Shown here: positions 22,201-33,429 of the stretch, in pieces | How positions within the stretch are numbered: position 1 is the stretch's first letter | Layout: each line of letters opens with the position of its first letter | From: Acanthaster planci | Lineage: Eukaryota; Echinodermata; Asteroidea; Valvatida; Acanthasteridae | Assembly (NCBI RefSeq): GCF_001949145.1 | Contig: NW_019091624.1 | Location: 134,103 to 168,822 of the forward strand | Reading direction: 5' to 3' | Length of the DNA: 34,720 nt | Position numbers and translations under genes: made by a program | The notes under the pieces: model-generated | Seen by the model: the letters and a program-made list of their open reading frames with translations, nothing else | What the model was told of the DNA's origin: nothing | Databases searched by the model: none

Positions 22201-25200
22201 ATTGATTATCAGATATTTCAGAATTTGAATATTCAAATGCAAAATTCATGAAAAGGAAGGGAGAATTTTCATTTGTTTTAAATGAGAAAAATTGCACCAT
22301 GGAGGTTTGTTTCAAGCAGATTCAAATGAAAAGTGACAGAATGATATACATGTATCTTGCATTGATTCAGATTTACTATTCATTAATAATGTAAGGACTA
22401 GAGACTGTCAACAGGGCAAGAAGTAGTGTTCACCTGTTAGATCTTACTAAATTGTGACTGGAGATGGTCCTGTAGGTGAGAAGCTGTTATATTGATTATA
22501 CATGTAATGCACAAATGTGTGCATTATTGCAACTGATTTTTTATGTGATTTATTCAACAATCTGCTGTTCGGTACAGCCGGGTATTCGAATTGAAGGTCG
22601 AATATTCCAATAGTGAATTATTCGAATTGACTCATCCTATCATTAATATTTTGAGATCACTTTTCATAGAAATAAGGCCAATATATAACCTACATGTATT
22701 ATTCACTGTCTCTTCAGAGTAACAAAGCAGGGAGGAATTGAACAGGTCACCATGACGACGGTTCAGTAAATGATATCTCAATGTGAATTTCAGATCCTGC
22801 CTATAACCAGGAAAATCTCTGTGACCACTATGAACATGTAGAAAGCAGGATTCAAAAATCAATAAAATCAATTTTAATGAAACAATTGAGATAAAAGTTG
22901 AACCACTGATCTCCACATACTGACTTGATGGAATTCATGCCTATTGCCATGCTCGTATAAAGCAACTATGGCTTGATTTTTGAGGACCTCTAAAGATTGC
23001 TGCATCTACATTGGGTGCAGTATGTATGTACAGGGTACTGTGTGTACATGTACATGCCTACATGTATGTAGCATACAAACTGACTATAATTTTTCCGTGT
23101 TTGCAAGAAGTAATGAGCAAAAACAAGGTACATAAGGAGGTAAAGATGCATGAAAATTTGACCTACAGGTAAATATCCCTGCCAGGGCAGGTTGGTAGAA
23201 TAAGTCCACATGAAATGGCTTGCAGTGACCGTGTTATGACAGCCATCTGTGATTGAGATCACAGACAACTACTGACAATGCACAGGTGCACAAGCTCACA
23301 ATGGGAAGTTTAATTTGGGTAAATTTTGGGACTCCCAAGATGTCACTTGGTGAATTGATTCATCCCTCGACTTTGATGCACTCAAGACAGTTAAGGTAGG
23401 TTTAACTTTCAAGTACGTCGTAAAGCAGCAGTCTCACACATTTTTGGACCAGAAGAGGGCAGTATTCACCACTTACACTGTAAATGTACCAGATGTGTAC
23501 ATGTACATGTAAGGAAATCCCTGACAGTCTATCAATTAGGAGGAAAACATACACATTTTTAAAACTATAAACTCGATGTGTATATTCTCATGCTTCATGT
23601 ACATGTACATGTAATGGCAACATGTAACCAAGGATGTCACTATTAGCCCTTACCAAGTGGGCTTGTAGTTCAGTGTTTACATGTACAAACATGAAGCACA
23701 TTTAAAATTCATGAACATGACATGTACATTTGTATGCATTCATGTACGTGTACCTGTAGGCGTGTACAGTTGTCCTTTAAATACAGTACATTATACATGT
23801 ACGTTTGCACATGTATACATGTACATGTGTGTACCTGTTCCATGTACACCGATATCATACATGCAGAAACCTTTTGCCATGGGCAAAGAAAGTGCTACCA
23901 TGATTGCCCATGTACTGTGCATGTTACAACACTGTAAATGACTCATCTGATCATTAATTATCTGTTTCAAAGGCAGTCTAAAATTATCCATGTCTGTACA
24001 TGTGTATACTGCAAGCCTTCCATTGCATGTACCGGTAGTTCAACAAATATTGCCATCATACATTTAGATTTATTCCACTTACACATACAAATTTTCAGTT
24101 GCCTTCATTGTGAAATTGTACTTTGCAATGAGACTTGGCAGGATAAGGAACAAATCTGTTTTGTTAATTACATGTAGTAACATGACTTTTGTGCAGCTTC
24201 TGACTTCTGATTATTGTGAAATTGAAATCCCATGGTGAAAAACTAAGAGAATGTTTTGGATGTTTTTGTGTGCAGTCATCTGTTACCATGGTGCACAGGA
24301 CGGAGTTGCATGTACAGGAAAAATGTTTGAAGGCAGATCGGTGCTGTTTAATTGGCTAGTAGCATTTGTAAGGAAAGTGACAGCTTTGAAAACAAATTGT
24401 GCCAGTTGTGAAATAAAACATACCATACAAGGAAGGCTCCACACATGCTGTGTTTCTCTTTCCAGAGTATTCTTTAAGAGTAGCTGCAAAGCAAAGTTAT
24501 TATTCAAAGAACAAACAAATAGAAATCCAAGATCACATTGTTTACCCTTCAACTTCAAATGCCCTTCTTTTGCCTGTGTTAAAGTACACTCGGATTGCTC
24601 AGTTATGAAGTTCAGACATTTATTTACCAACATGCAGAAAGTTGCACTTCACTTTGTTTCAAATGAATTCTGTCCCAGGCATTTGTAACTTTTTACATTT
24701 GTATTCATTGTTTCTCATATTTTGATGGTTTTTTCACATTTCAGTCAATTAATTAGAAGTCATTTTATGAAGTTGAAAGTACAGATGGACCTGTTATTGG
24801 CTTATGGTGTGCACAGACTTGTAACACATTCGTTTCAGAACATAACCTAGGGCTACATATTTGTAATGTATGTTTGTAGTCCAAGAAAAATGCAGTCTTT
24901 ATGATTAATCTCAACAATAACAATTTTCTGGTTTCCCTCGGTTCACAGGTCTGGCACAAGGGAAGTTCATAATAAACTGGAGAAAAACAGGTAATGCTTC
25001 ACAGTACTAAACCATTGACATTAGAGAAAAGGGTGTGTAACATGCACATCTGCAGCACAGATCAATTGTGGATTGTTGGCCACCCAAAGGAGCAAGATCA
25101 AAGTTGCAAAGAAAATACCAGAGAACAGAAATAAGATTTCCACAGAATTTAATTATATTAAACAAATAAACCAAATATAAACAAAAGTAAAGAAGAAGAC

Positions 25201-28200
25201 TAAATTACATGAATAATTAACCTAAATGTAATCAAAACCAATTGAAATTAACTCCGCTTACGGAGTGTAAATTAATTCAAATTAAACCAATTACTAAATT
25301 AGGTAAATTAATAAGAGCCAACCAAATTCTTGCAAAATAAATAAACAAATAATTCAAATGCTTTCAACTTAATCATATGGTGTGTATCCTCAAACTTAAA
25401 AAAATAAGACTTTCATAATTTCTTTTAAACTTCAACTCCTCGATTCCTTTTCCTCTATTCAAATATTCTCATCTTTTCCAATCACAAGTGTGGCAAGTGT
25501 CAATACATTAATTTCAAACAACTTATTGACTGATCGATCAGGATTTTAACAATATTTATAAATATCTATGGTGGGCCCATTAACTTTTGATCTGCACTTC
25601 CCACGATCCTCGGTTGTCCTCTGGTCATCACTCGGAAGTGGCTGCTGTTCTCTGACCTCACTTAGCATCTCTACATCTGACCGCTGGCCATTATCAAACA
25701 ATCCTTTCGCTTAGCAGGACTTTCTGAGGAAGCTGCCAAGATGGTCTCAAAGAGTCAACGCCAATCTATGTGCAACATCTACGACTCCAGACTACGACAT
25801 TGTACATGTATTTCATGGTGTGTAGAACAAAATTTTGCTTTGACCAAAGTTTCTGTGACTGTAGTGGCTGACGACTTCATGCATCTGTTTAAGTCAGGTT
25901 TACAGGTCTTAACCATCCACAACTACAAGTACCATTCGGCCATCGCAGCTGTACATGATGGCTTCCCAGATGGTTAGACCATGTCTGACAATGGGGCCCT
26001 TAGATACATGTACCTCCAGGGCGTCCCCATACAAAGAGACTTATTCCTGCCTGGGACTTGTCAGCCATTCTTCAACTACTGACCAGTGCCCCCTTCGAGC
26101 CACTCAGTGTAGCACCACTACTCATTTTGATGGTGAAGCCGGCCTTCTTGGCAGTTACTACCTCACGATGAGGCAGCGAACTCAAAGCCTTATCCAATGG
26201 CCATATCCGATGGGAACCCCACTGCGACCGCCTCATCCCAGCGCTGGGTTTCCTCACCAAGAACAAGTCATCCTTCTTTCACCCTCCCGATATATTTGTG
26301 CCGGACATTACCAAGCACACTGGGACCCCAGATGACAAACCCTGGTGCCTGGTGCAAACTCTTAAGTGGTACCTGGTGAGAACTAAACAACTTAAAGATA
26401 CAACATCGCAGCTATTCATCACGACAATAAAACACTGTAGCCAGATGGGCAGTTTCGGCCATCAAGTTTGCTATAAACCAGACTGGCTCATCGCTCCAGC
26501 AAATCAAACGCAGTGCCTCATCAGGGCTCATGACATCCGGGCTGTATCAACCTCCTGGGCCTACTTCCAGGGTGTGCTGTGGACAAGTGGTCTAGATTTG
26601 GATAAAGAAATGCTCAGATGGGAAGAATTAATACGTTTTGTGGGTTGGATGCGCGGAATAAAAACAGATTGGCTGTTTTGCTGGGAAAAAAATCAAAATC
26701 GTGTGTAATCCAGATTTGGATACAAACTTTGGTAGGCTCTGAATAAAAGAAAGACATATGTATCAGTGCGACACAGAAAATTAAAACCACTCCTGATTCA
26801 GGTTGGGATAGAAACTTTCCTGGGTTGGACGCTCGGAATAGGGAAAGAACATTTAGCGACAGGGCAGAGAAAAATGAAAAACCACACTTGGTCCAGGTTT
26901 GGATAGAAAAGAAATGTCGAGATTGGAAGGATAAATATTTTTGGCGGATGGATGGCTGAAATAAAAGGGAAAATGTTACAAAATCTGCAACAGATTTGTG
27001 TCGCCTGTAGCATGCAAACAATCTTCACAATTTTTTGGCAGGTCTCCTGTGCTCGTAGTCACACTCGATTGGCGCACAGCAACAATCACACTTCACGTAA
27101 CAATCACTCCTTTCATTTCACTCCTCAGGCTCATGATTCATTCTTAACATGGCTCATTCAAAAGTAAAGGAAATACTCACAGGTGTTCTCTTTGAAATAT
27201 CTTCATTTACAAACTAAAGAGACTTATCTCAGTCTCGCTGTTGGCAAAAAATACATCAAACCCTGCAAAAGTAAATGGCATAAAATAGACATACTATGCA
27301 AAAGGAAATCTCAGTATAGCATCAGATGTGACAGGGTACTTTTTATATTCAAAAGAAGATTCATTTTTATCAGATGGTGTAAGTCAAGTAGACATCATTT
27401 AAAATGATGTAAAACATCTACATGTTGTACCTAGACGTACAGTCATGGAGATTATAAAGTATACACTTCAGTGTTTCTGTTTATGTAAGTTCGTTCATGT
27501 GCATGTATCATAAAGGTGTAAATGAATGTTTTTCATCATTTTTCAAGAAGGCCAAATAATGTCTACATGTAAGTCAAGGTTTTGTATGATCAAGAATTGA
27601 AAGAATACCTGCTGTAAGTAAATGTAGAAATGGGTAAAACAAATGTTAACAGCATTGCGTATTTTCTTTACAGACGCGCCCAGTTGAAGGAATGTTTTGA
27701 CAATTTACGTGACCAAATCCCCAACCTGGACAACAAGAAGTTGAAGCCATCAAATCTGAGCATTCTCCAAGGAGCTTTGAGATACTTACAGGTGAAATTA
27801 CTGACACAAGTAAAAAATTGTGTTTCAGAGGATTACTTAGATTTATGATCCACACACGAACTACTCAAGAAACAACTCATATTGGCAGATATAACAGTCA
27901 TTAAATATTTATCTTTGTCTTTGGCCGAAACCTCTTAATTTTTCTTCCTCTTATAACCTATTCCAAGAGAAAAAGATGATTTTAATGAGCATTTTAGGAC
28001 TTAAAAAGTTGACGTTCTGTAAAATTATAGAGCTTGCTTTGTTCACCCATCTAGAACCTTTCTACATGTACGTAGACACTGGTTATGGACCCCAAACATA
28101 CTGTACACTTCCAGACTGTACCCCTGGTATTGTTATGGCAGTCTTAATCTGTGATTAGATTGTTTTTTTATCACCAGGCCCTGAAAAGGAAAGAACGAGA

Positions 28201-30805
28201 ACTCGAGTATGAGACAGAGAGGTTAGCAAGGCAGAAGATACTCTATCAAGAGAAGCTTGCAAAACTCAGTGGATGTTCCTTGCCCCCCTGGAAGAAGGCG
28301 GAGCCAGAACCAAAGGAGGAGGAGGCAGAAAATGAGATGCAGGATGACAAGGAAGATGATCGAGAGTCTGTCTCAACAAGCACTTCAACTGCATCAGGTT
28401 GGAGCAGTTTTCTTTCACCATAACAGTCATTAATCTGTCACCTGTATAGATAAGACCAGAGTTTGTAGAGGAAGGGCAGTGTTTCCTATAAGAGGAAGCC
28501 ATCACTGTACCATCTTTTTCACATTTCCTGGTTGCTTTTTACTGATAGTAGTTTTGAATTGTTTGTGTTTACAGAAGCAGAAGAAGAAGAAAGGAAATCC
28601 AGAGCTCAGTCTCCAGAGAGCAAGTCAAGCCCTGTAGTTCAGGGATCAGAAAAGTCCAACCCTTCAGCAGTCAGAACTGGCCCCTTGAAGGATCGTGTTA
28701 TCAAGGTTACTCAGTCTGTCAAGGAACAGTCAGGACCTTTTGTCATCAGTCGTCAGATTGTCACCCGTGTGCCCATGTCAACTTCTGCCACAGCTTCACA
28801 GCAACAGCAGCAGGTTGCTGCTCAAATGCCTCACCAGCTGCAAGGTGCCAACCATAAGAAAGCAACCAGCCAATTACAGACTGCACAGGGACCTGCAGGT
28901 CAGACACAGTCCATGGTGGTTGGGACCAACCCACAGCTTACAATTACAAAAGAATCTGTTCCACAGCGACCACCAGAGACAATGACCCAACGAGTCGCAG
29001 CGACCCAAAAAGTTGTCATCCGACCTCCATCTGCAGCTCAGCTCATTAAAACACAACAAACACTAACCCAGAAACCAAGCAGTGCTACACAATCCACAAT
29101 ACTGAAGCAACCCACATCAGGTCCAATGCAGCCATCATCTCTTCCCCAAGTCATTAGGCAGTTTGACAGTCACTCTACAGCAGTATCTGCTGTGCAAGAA
29201 CACTTGAAAAACAAAGCTCAAAGTAAAATACCTCAGCAACAGAAAAATCCTGTCAGGACAATTTCAACTACAACAATGACAACAGAATCCACAGCCTCAT
29301 CCAAGGCAAACATACCTGTAGTAAGCACAGCAGCAGTTGTTACGAGCTCAACTGGTGTCTCCAGGCAAACAGTCAGCCAACTCCTTGGTAAACAGTCCAT
29401 GGTTATAAGACAACCAGTTCGACGAACAGACAACAAATTAATTGTCCAAAGAGTTTTACCGCACCCATTCAGTCCACGCCCTCAAACGGTGGATATTATG
29501 CCCAAATCTCCAACAGCTTTGTCCAGTAGTGACTCCGTCAAGTCAAAGACAAACCAAGCCACTCCAACATCCATCACTGTGGTTACCTATAAAGATCTAC
29601 CTCCCAGTATCACCACCAGCATTATGTCAGGTTCCGTTCCAACAACTAGTAGTAACATAGCTACGAATGTTTCAAAACAAAGTGTACTCACCTGCACAGT
29701 CCAGCAGGCGACACCATCAGCAGATGCAAGAAACCTTATCAGTCATAGCGTCATGTTGTCATCGGTTCCACACTATCCTCCCACTGCAGGATTTGCAGCC
29801 ACCATGCTGAGGCCTAACCCTAGCATGTTGACTGCTGCTAATGCAACTCTGTTGAACCAAGCAATGGTAGCAGGTCCTAGGAACGTCACTTCACAGTTGA
29901 CTTTTCCTGGAAGTAAAGACAGCAGCCCAGGGAAATTGCAGTCACCAGCTTCAGGTGCTGTGTCATTCTTCCCTACTGCTGTAACTCAAGCCAGAGTGTC
30001 CACAGTGTCACACCTAAAAGTGCCGTCGCTGTCCTATACCACTCCTATGACCCCTGTTCACTCATTTCTCCCCCCAGGGCTGACATTACAGCCTGCCCTT
30101 ACTCAGGTGCTCTTTACACAACCACCTAATGCAGCTTACACCTTGGCCAATTCAACACCGGCTCAGACTCTTGTTAACACCACTCAGTCTCATCAGACTG
30201 TTATCAGACATCCATTAGCAGCGACAGCTGGAGCACAGCTGCCTCAAGTTGTCACAACAATGGCTACAGCTATTGTAAGTAGCACTTGTAATGCACAGAC
30301 ATCAGTTGCCATGACATTACCCCCAGTTGTCACAATTGGAGCCCTTTCTCTCAATCCATTGCTGGGTACCAATAGGGCTCTTGTTACTGCGCCAACATAC
30401 ACCACTCTTGGTCAGTATCCCCACCGGTTCCCATTCGCTGGGCAGGTTCCCCTCATCTCTCCAGTGGCATTTGCCAGCAATCCTAGCAATGCAGCGCTAC
30501 CAGTGACTTCTGTTGGTAGCCCTGCTTCAAACAATGGGAAAGCATCCAATGGTGTGATAGTACACACTGTGGCTGTCCCTGCCGGGATGCCAGTTACCAG
30601 TTCTTGGCTTGACACTTCTAATGTAAGTAACGGAATACCAGTGAAAGATTTGATGCTCACTGCACCAGCAACATCAGGATCAAGCGTTATCATGGGAACA
30701 ACTCAGCCAGCAGTAACAACTGTTCCAATCAGTTCACAAGAGGGCAGTGTTGATGATAGCAAAATCGGTTCAGAGCCCTCAGTTGTAGTGACAAGTAGCA
30801 ATTAA
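19120..30805 (+). CDS. MNT: MAX-binding repressor MNT (bHLH-leucine zipper), complete, 959 aa
   Basis: MNT pairs with MAX or MLX, binds CACGTG E-boxes and recruits Sin3-HDAC, opposing MYC. Exons: 19120-19201, 20527-20713, 24949-24990, 27674-27791, 28178-28397, 28575-30805; all junctions are GT-AG and phases join to one frame of 960 codons including TAA. Residues 1-15, MSIETLLEAAKFVEW, are the Sin3-interaction domain, nearly identical to vertebrate MNT. The bHLH is about 93-143 (TREVHNKLEKNRRAQLKECF, then loop and SNLSILQGALRYLQ). The zipper is 144-175 with Leu145, 152, 159, Tyr166 and Leu173 in heptads. An acidic stretch follows, then STSTAS shared with vertebrate MNT. The remainder is Ser/Thr/Gln/Pro-rich. 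The protein is longer than human MNT (582 aa), with a short SID-bHLH linker of about 75 residues. MXD/MAD proteins are much shorter and lack this tail. Confidence 0.95.
19202..20526. other. MNT intron 1
   Basis: A 1.3 kb intron, GTAATA...TTTCTTTCTAG. It is AT-rich, with a SINE near its 3' end at about 20297-20482. No other coding feature is recognised. Confidence 0.85.
20297..20482 (-). mobile_element. tRNA-derived SINE close to MNT exon 2
   Basis: On the minus strand the head carries an A box TGGCGTAGCGG (20474-20464) and a perfect B box GGTTCGATTCC (20445-20435), followed by GTGGATTGGGTTTTCTGTCC and a body without further family marks. The 5' end is about 45 bases from the exon 2 acceptor. 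The left end is uncertain. It differs from the CORE-SINE at 15.5 kb. Confidence 0.75.
22183..22579. mobile_element. Likely TIR element with GGCTGTRCYGAA ends
   Basis: It starts GGCTGTGCTGAATAT and ends with the inverse of GGCTGTACCGAA. GAATATTCAAAT-like words follow each end, the right-hand ones beyond 22579. Such termini with GAATATTCG-rich subterminal sequence are common in animal non-autonomous DNA transposons. The exact ends and target duplication are unclear; subterminal copies continue to about 22640. Confidence 0.5.
22990..24010. repeat. TACATGTA-rich zone
   Basis: Tracts of alternating ACATGT recur, for example near 23040-23065, 23495-23512, 23597-23613 and 23790-23830. They are palindromic and so make mirrored false frames on both strands. 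Within the zone, 23449-23462 (CCAGAAGAGGGCAG) fits 13 of 14 CTCF core positions. Confidence 0.8.
24949..24990 (+). CDS. MNT: MNT exon 3, start of the basic region
   Basis: A 42-bp micro-exon between GGTTCACAG and GTAATG. It encodes SGTREVHNKLEKN with split arginine codons at both edges. The same residues precede the helix of vertebrate MNT, including the His-Asn-x-Leu-Glu-Lys pattern contacting the E-box. Without it the DNA-binding region is lost while the frame is kept, because 42 is a multiple of three. Confidence 0.92.
25690..26585 (+). pseudogene. Decayed tyrosine recombinase of a DIRS/Ngaro-type retrotransposon
   Basis: Frame fragments give the order expected for this family. First comes an N-terminal SAM-like part: GLSEEAAKMVSKSQRQS, YDSRLRHC, ADDFMHLFKSGLQVLTI, HDGFPDG. 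In another frame follow PAWDLSAILQLLTSAPFEPL and a decayed Arg-I region (SR, stop, GSELKALS). Then come DKPWCLVQTLKWYLVRTK and RAHDIRAVSTSWA, which contains the H-x-x-R pair of the catalytic core. Frameshifts and stops separate the pieces, so it is inactive. No reverse transcriptase or RNase H fragment is seen nearby. The body ends abruptly before the usual tyrosine region, where the tandem array begins. Confidence 0.82.
26595..26990. repeat. Degenerate tandem array, four units of about 90-116 bp
   Basis: Units begin near 26595, 26711, 26801 and 26896 with GGTTTGGATA or GATTTGGATA. They continue with GGGTTGGATG-like and CGGAATAAAA-like words, then a GCGACAGGGCAGAAAAAT-like part in the middle units. 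The first unit is longest. Similarity is moderate, so the array is old or never homogeneous. It abuts the recombinase relic and might be its terminal repeat region, or be independent. Confidence 0.75.
27674..27791 (+). CDS. MNT: MNT exon 4, helix-loop-helix
   Basis: It encodes RRAQLKECFDNLRDQIPNLD (helix 1 and start of the loop), then NKKLKPSNLSILQGALRYLQ (loop and helix 2), ending at a codon boundary. The loop carries LKPSNLS where human MNT has KTSNLS, one or two residues longer. The arginine pair at its start completes the basic region begun in exon 3. Confidence 0.94.
28178..28397 (+). CDS. MNT: MNT exon 5, leucine zipper and acidic linker
   Basis: It opens with ALKRKERELEYETERLARQK, the zipper that pairs with MAX, preceded by a pyrimidine-rich acceptor (TTTTTTTATCACCAG). 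Then come SGCSLPPWKK and a Glu/Asp-rich block. It ends STSTAS with one base carried to the next exon. The zipper is followed by Ser and Pro sooner than in human MNT, so it is short. Confidence 0.93.
28575..30805 (+). CDS. MNT: MNT exon 6, long Ser/Thr/Gln-rich C-terminus
   Basis: A single 2.23 kb exon of 743 codons, 77% of the protein. It begins AEEEERKSRAQSPES and has Gln clusters early (SQQQQQVAAQMPHQLQ). It is dominated by Ser, Thr, Val, Ala, Pro and Gln, with almost no Trp or Cys and no predicted fold. Repeated QTV, TVTTV and VSSP-type words look like a disordered transcription-regulatory region. It ends VVVTSSN and TAA. Confidence 0.93.
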
Positions 30806-33429
30806 AGCTGCTTGTCACAACTACATATACATAAAATGTATTGAATTCATTAAGTTTCATGTAGGCACCGTCAATATCATATTTTGGCCGATACCGATGT
30901 ATCTTTTTTATATCAATATTATCGATATATCAAATTTTATTCATTTTAATTTTCAAGGTATTAAAACAGGCGTGAATTGCTGTTCAATTGTTCTAAGGGT
31001 ACACCCCTACACCGTAATGGTGTGATCCAATTCACTTTGGCGACATGTTCTGGCATCTGTATTGCATATGTTGTCTGCATGGGATGGGATGCTGCCGTGC
31101 ATAGCGATATCATCAGCACGCGGTGCTAGCCTACTTCCGTTTGGTTAGCAAATCATTCTCTGTTTTGGAGGATAAATTTTGTGATTTTTTTAGGCAAAGT
31201 GTACAAAGTGCGAGACTGAGATAGGTGACTGAATTTATTCTTCAAATGTCGCCGCATAAGCCGCCTGGAGTATAAGCTACAGGGATATTTTTCACTCAGC
31301 GTGAAAACCAACGTAAGCCGTAGCTTATAGAAAACTACAGTAATGTGACGATGCACTTTTCTATTTTTTAATAAAGTTTGTTCTTCGGTAGTGATATTTT
31401 CGATGTATTTTATTGATGTAGCAATGTTTTCGAAGTCGCGATATTTTTGATATTTCTCCAAAATCTGATATTTTCAATGTGTCGTTATTACCAAATAACT
31501 AACATCAGCAATATCGATACCAATCCCATATCGATAATATTGATATATCGACGGTGTTTACCTTCATGCAATATAATTAACTGCCTGCAGGTGACTACAT
31601 ACACTGCATATGTTAACTGTTTTGTTTTTGTGTTTCTCTGCTTTTTACATTTGGCTCTGAAAAGTTTTAAAATTGAAATTTTAGGTACATGTATGTGTCA
31701 TATTTGTTGCTGAAGTTATAAAATATACATGTACATGTGTGTACCACACATTTTCTGTAAAATCTCATTGCACAGATATGTGAAATAATTGACATTTTCT
31801 CGATTGAAAAAAGCCTTTTCTCTAAGCATACTTAGCATACTAAGCACCCATTGGCATACATGTACATGTAGCTGAATATATTTTAGGTCTCTTAAGACCT
31901 ACGCTAATATCCAGTGTATGATCAATAATGGTTTTTAAAACCCACTCTATTATCTTGTTGTTGCATTGTTTGTCTGCCAGTTGTAGGCAGTTGGTTGGTG
32001 AGTAGGTCACTTTTCAGATCTGTCAATATGTAAAATACATTTCATACTTCTGTCAAGTACAAAAAGTGTGTAATGCGACATTAAGAACTAGTTAGACTGT
32101 CTTGCGGAACATCATGAGAGTATACCAAAATTCTGGAGAAAACTGTACATGCTATTTTTGTATTGTTCTGTAAGAATGGATATCCAAAGAGAGTATTTTT
32201 GCATGTACATTGTATCTCTTGCAGTACAGTAGTGTCCACAGTGTTGGTCCTCACAAAATACAAGAAGTAAATCAAGTAAAAAAGCAATTCAGCCTCAAAG
32301 GAGACTCTGGCTCTGACGTGACGTTTTTGTGCACAACATATTCATCAACTTAAACATCTACATATAAGCACGTGTTCATTTCAAAACCAAATTTGTATCA
32401 CCTTAACTTTGGTGAAAAAATCTGTGACTTTTGTCAGAGAAATCACAAGTTCAAATCTACATGCGGCTTTGTACACTTTTCTTAAAAGTAATACATATTT
32501 ACGAAAAGTAGTTTTGGGGACATACCATTTTTCTTGAAAGATTGGCTTTCACATATTTGTTGGAGGTTTGGAAGGCAAGTTTTCTTGAAAATGAAACATT
32601 GGGCTTGCCTTAAAGGCGTGGCATACCAAGAATTGTGATACTTTTGCAAAATATTAAATACAGTGTGATGATCTTCACAAGTAAAGATTGTATAATCTTT
32701 GTACATTTGATGTAATTGTTTACTATCAACTGTGTGTACATGTATTTCATTGTACAAACATAATGCAAGTACATGTATTTATTAAGATAGAAAGTCATCA
32801 GATTTATGAAGCAGAAGATAAATAAATTATATTCAGAAGAAAATAATATGCATTTATAAGTATCGACATGATTCCTCGTCTGAAAATACATTATGACACG
32901 TACCAGCAAAACCTCTCACCCTGTGTGTGACATTTCAGCTTGTAACTCAGAAGTCAAAATTTTAAGAGCTCTTGTTTACAAACATAAAACACAAATCAGA
33001 TGGAAAATAACTTAAAAGTACAGTGAATCAGGTGTTTTTTCATACATAAATATTTATTACATTAACATTAGTAAATACATGTGCATATACTGTACATACA
33101 AAGCAAACAATCATTTGAATGTCGATTTCAGAATACAATTTGTTGAATCGGAATGGCAACTGTAATAATATTGCACGTATCAAGTTTTTATAAATGTAAG
33201 CATTCCCTCCTATAGCAGTGGGAAAAGTCATTTTGCAGACGTCAAAAGAAAAGACTTGCAGATCTTTTAAATATACATGCACAGCACTTGATGTCTTCAG
33301 CTGGGTGGTGGGAACAGAGCCATGTTCCATCACCGTCCTTTTTGTTCCAGTTGAGTATCGTGAATGAGATAATGAGCCATTGACTCGGTTTTCAAGTGAC
33401 AAGTTGTGCCAATACAGTCCCCTTTTTAA
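30806..33429. other. MNT 3' UTR and downstream sequence
   Basis: No coding feature is recognised. AATAAA occurs at 31370-31375 inside the TIR element, and AAATAAAT words occur near 32818-32826; neither can be assigned as the true polyadenylation signal. Several TACATGTA words are present. Confidence 0.5.
30866..31556. mobile_element. TIR element with CACCGTC ends and ATCGATA-rich subtermini
   Basis: It begins CACCGTCAATATCATATTTT and ends with the inverse of CACCGTCGATATATCAATA. Both sides continue with CGATA- and TATCGATA-rich sequence including a shared GATACCGAT-like word. Length is about 691 bp with no transposase frame. The middle contains GCATAAGCCGCCTGGAGTAT and an inverse CGTAAGCCGTAGCTTAT, resembling subterminal repeats of hAT-type elements, so one element may be nested in another. 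No clean target duplication is seen. Confidence 0.7.

Larger units (their letters stand above)
20714..24948. other. MNT intron 2
   Basis: A 4.2 kb intron from GGTAAATAG to GGTTCACAG. It contains a TIR element at 22183-22579 and a TACATGTA-rich zone at 22990-24010. A 145-codon frame at 24251-24688 overlaps a 116-codon frame on the other strand and shows no motif, so I do not call it a gene. Confidence 0.85.
24991..27673. other. MNT intron 3
   Basis: A 2.7 kb intron. In order it holds a very AT-rich stretch (25140-25560) with a small perfect hairpin ACTCCG-CTTA-CGGAGT at 25251-25266, a decayed DIRS-type recombinase (about 25700-26580), a degenerate tandem array (26595-26990) and unique sequence to the acceptor TTCTTTACAG. 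Confidence 0.85.

Noticed and set aside
23681-23941. Cys/His-rich frames in the TACATGTA zone
   Set aside because: The Cys, His, Met and Tyr pattern is produced by translating ACATGT repeats.
24251-24688. 145-codon plus-strand frame in MNT intron 2
   Set aside because: It overlaps a 116-codon minus frame, shows no domain or splice logic, and has AT-rich intron composition.
25251-25266. Small perfect hairpin ACTCCG-CTTA-CGGAGT as a terminator or regulatory element
   Set aside because: It is a short stem in an AT-rich intron with no context; kept only as a note under the intron.
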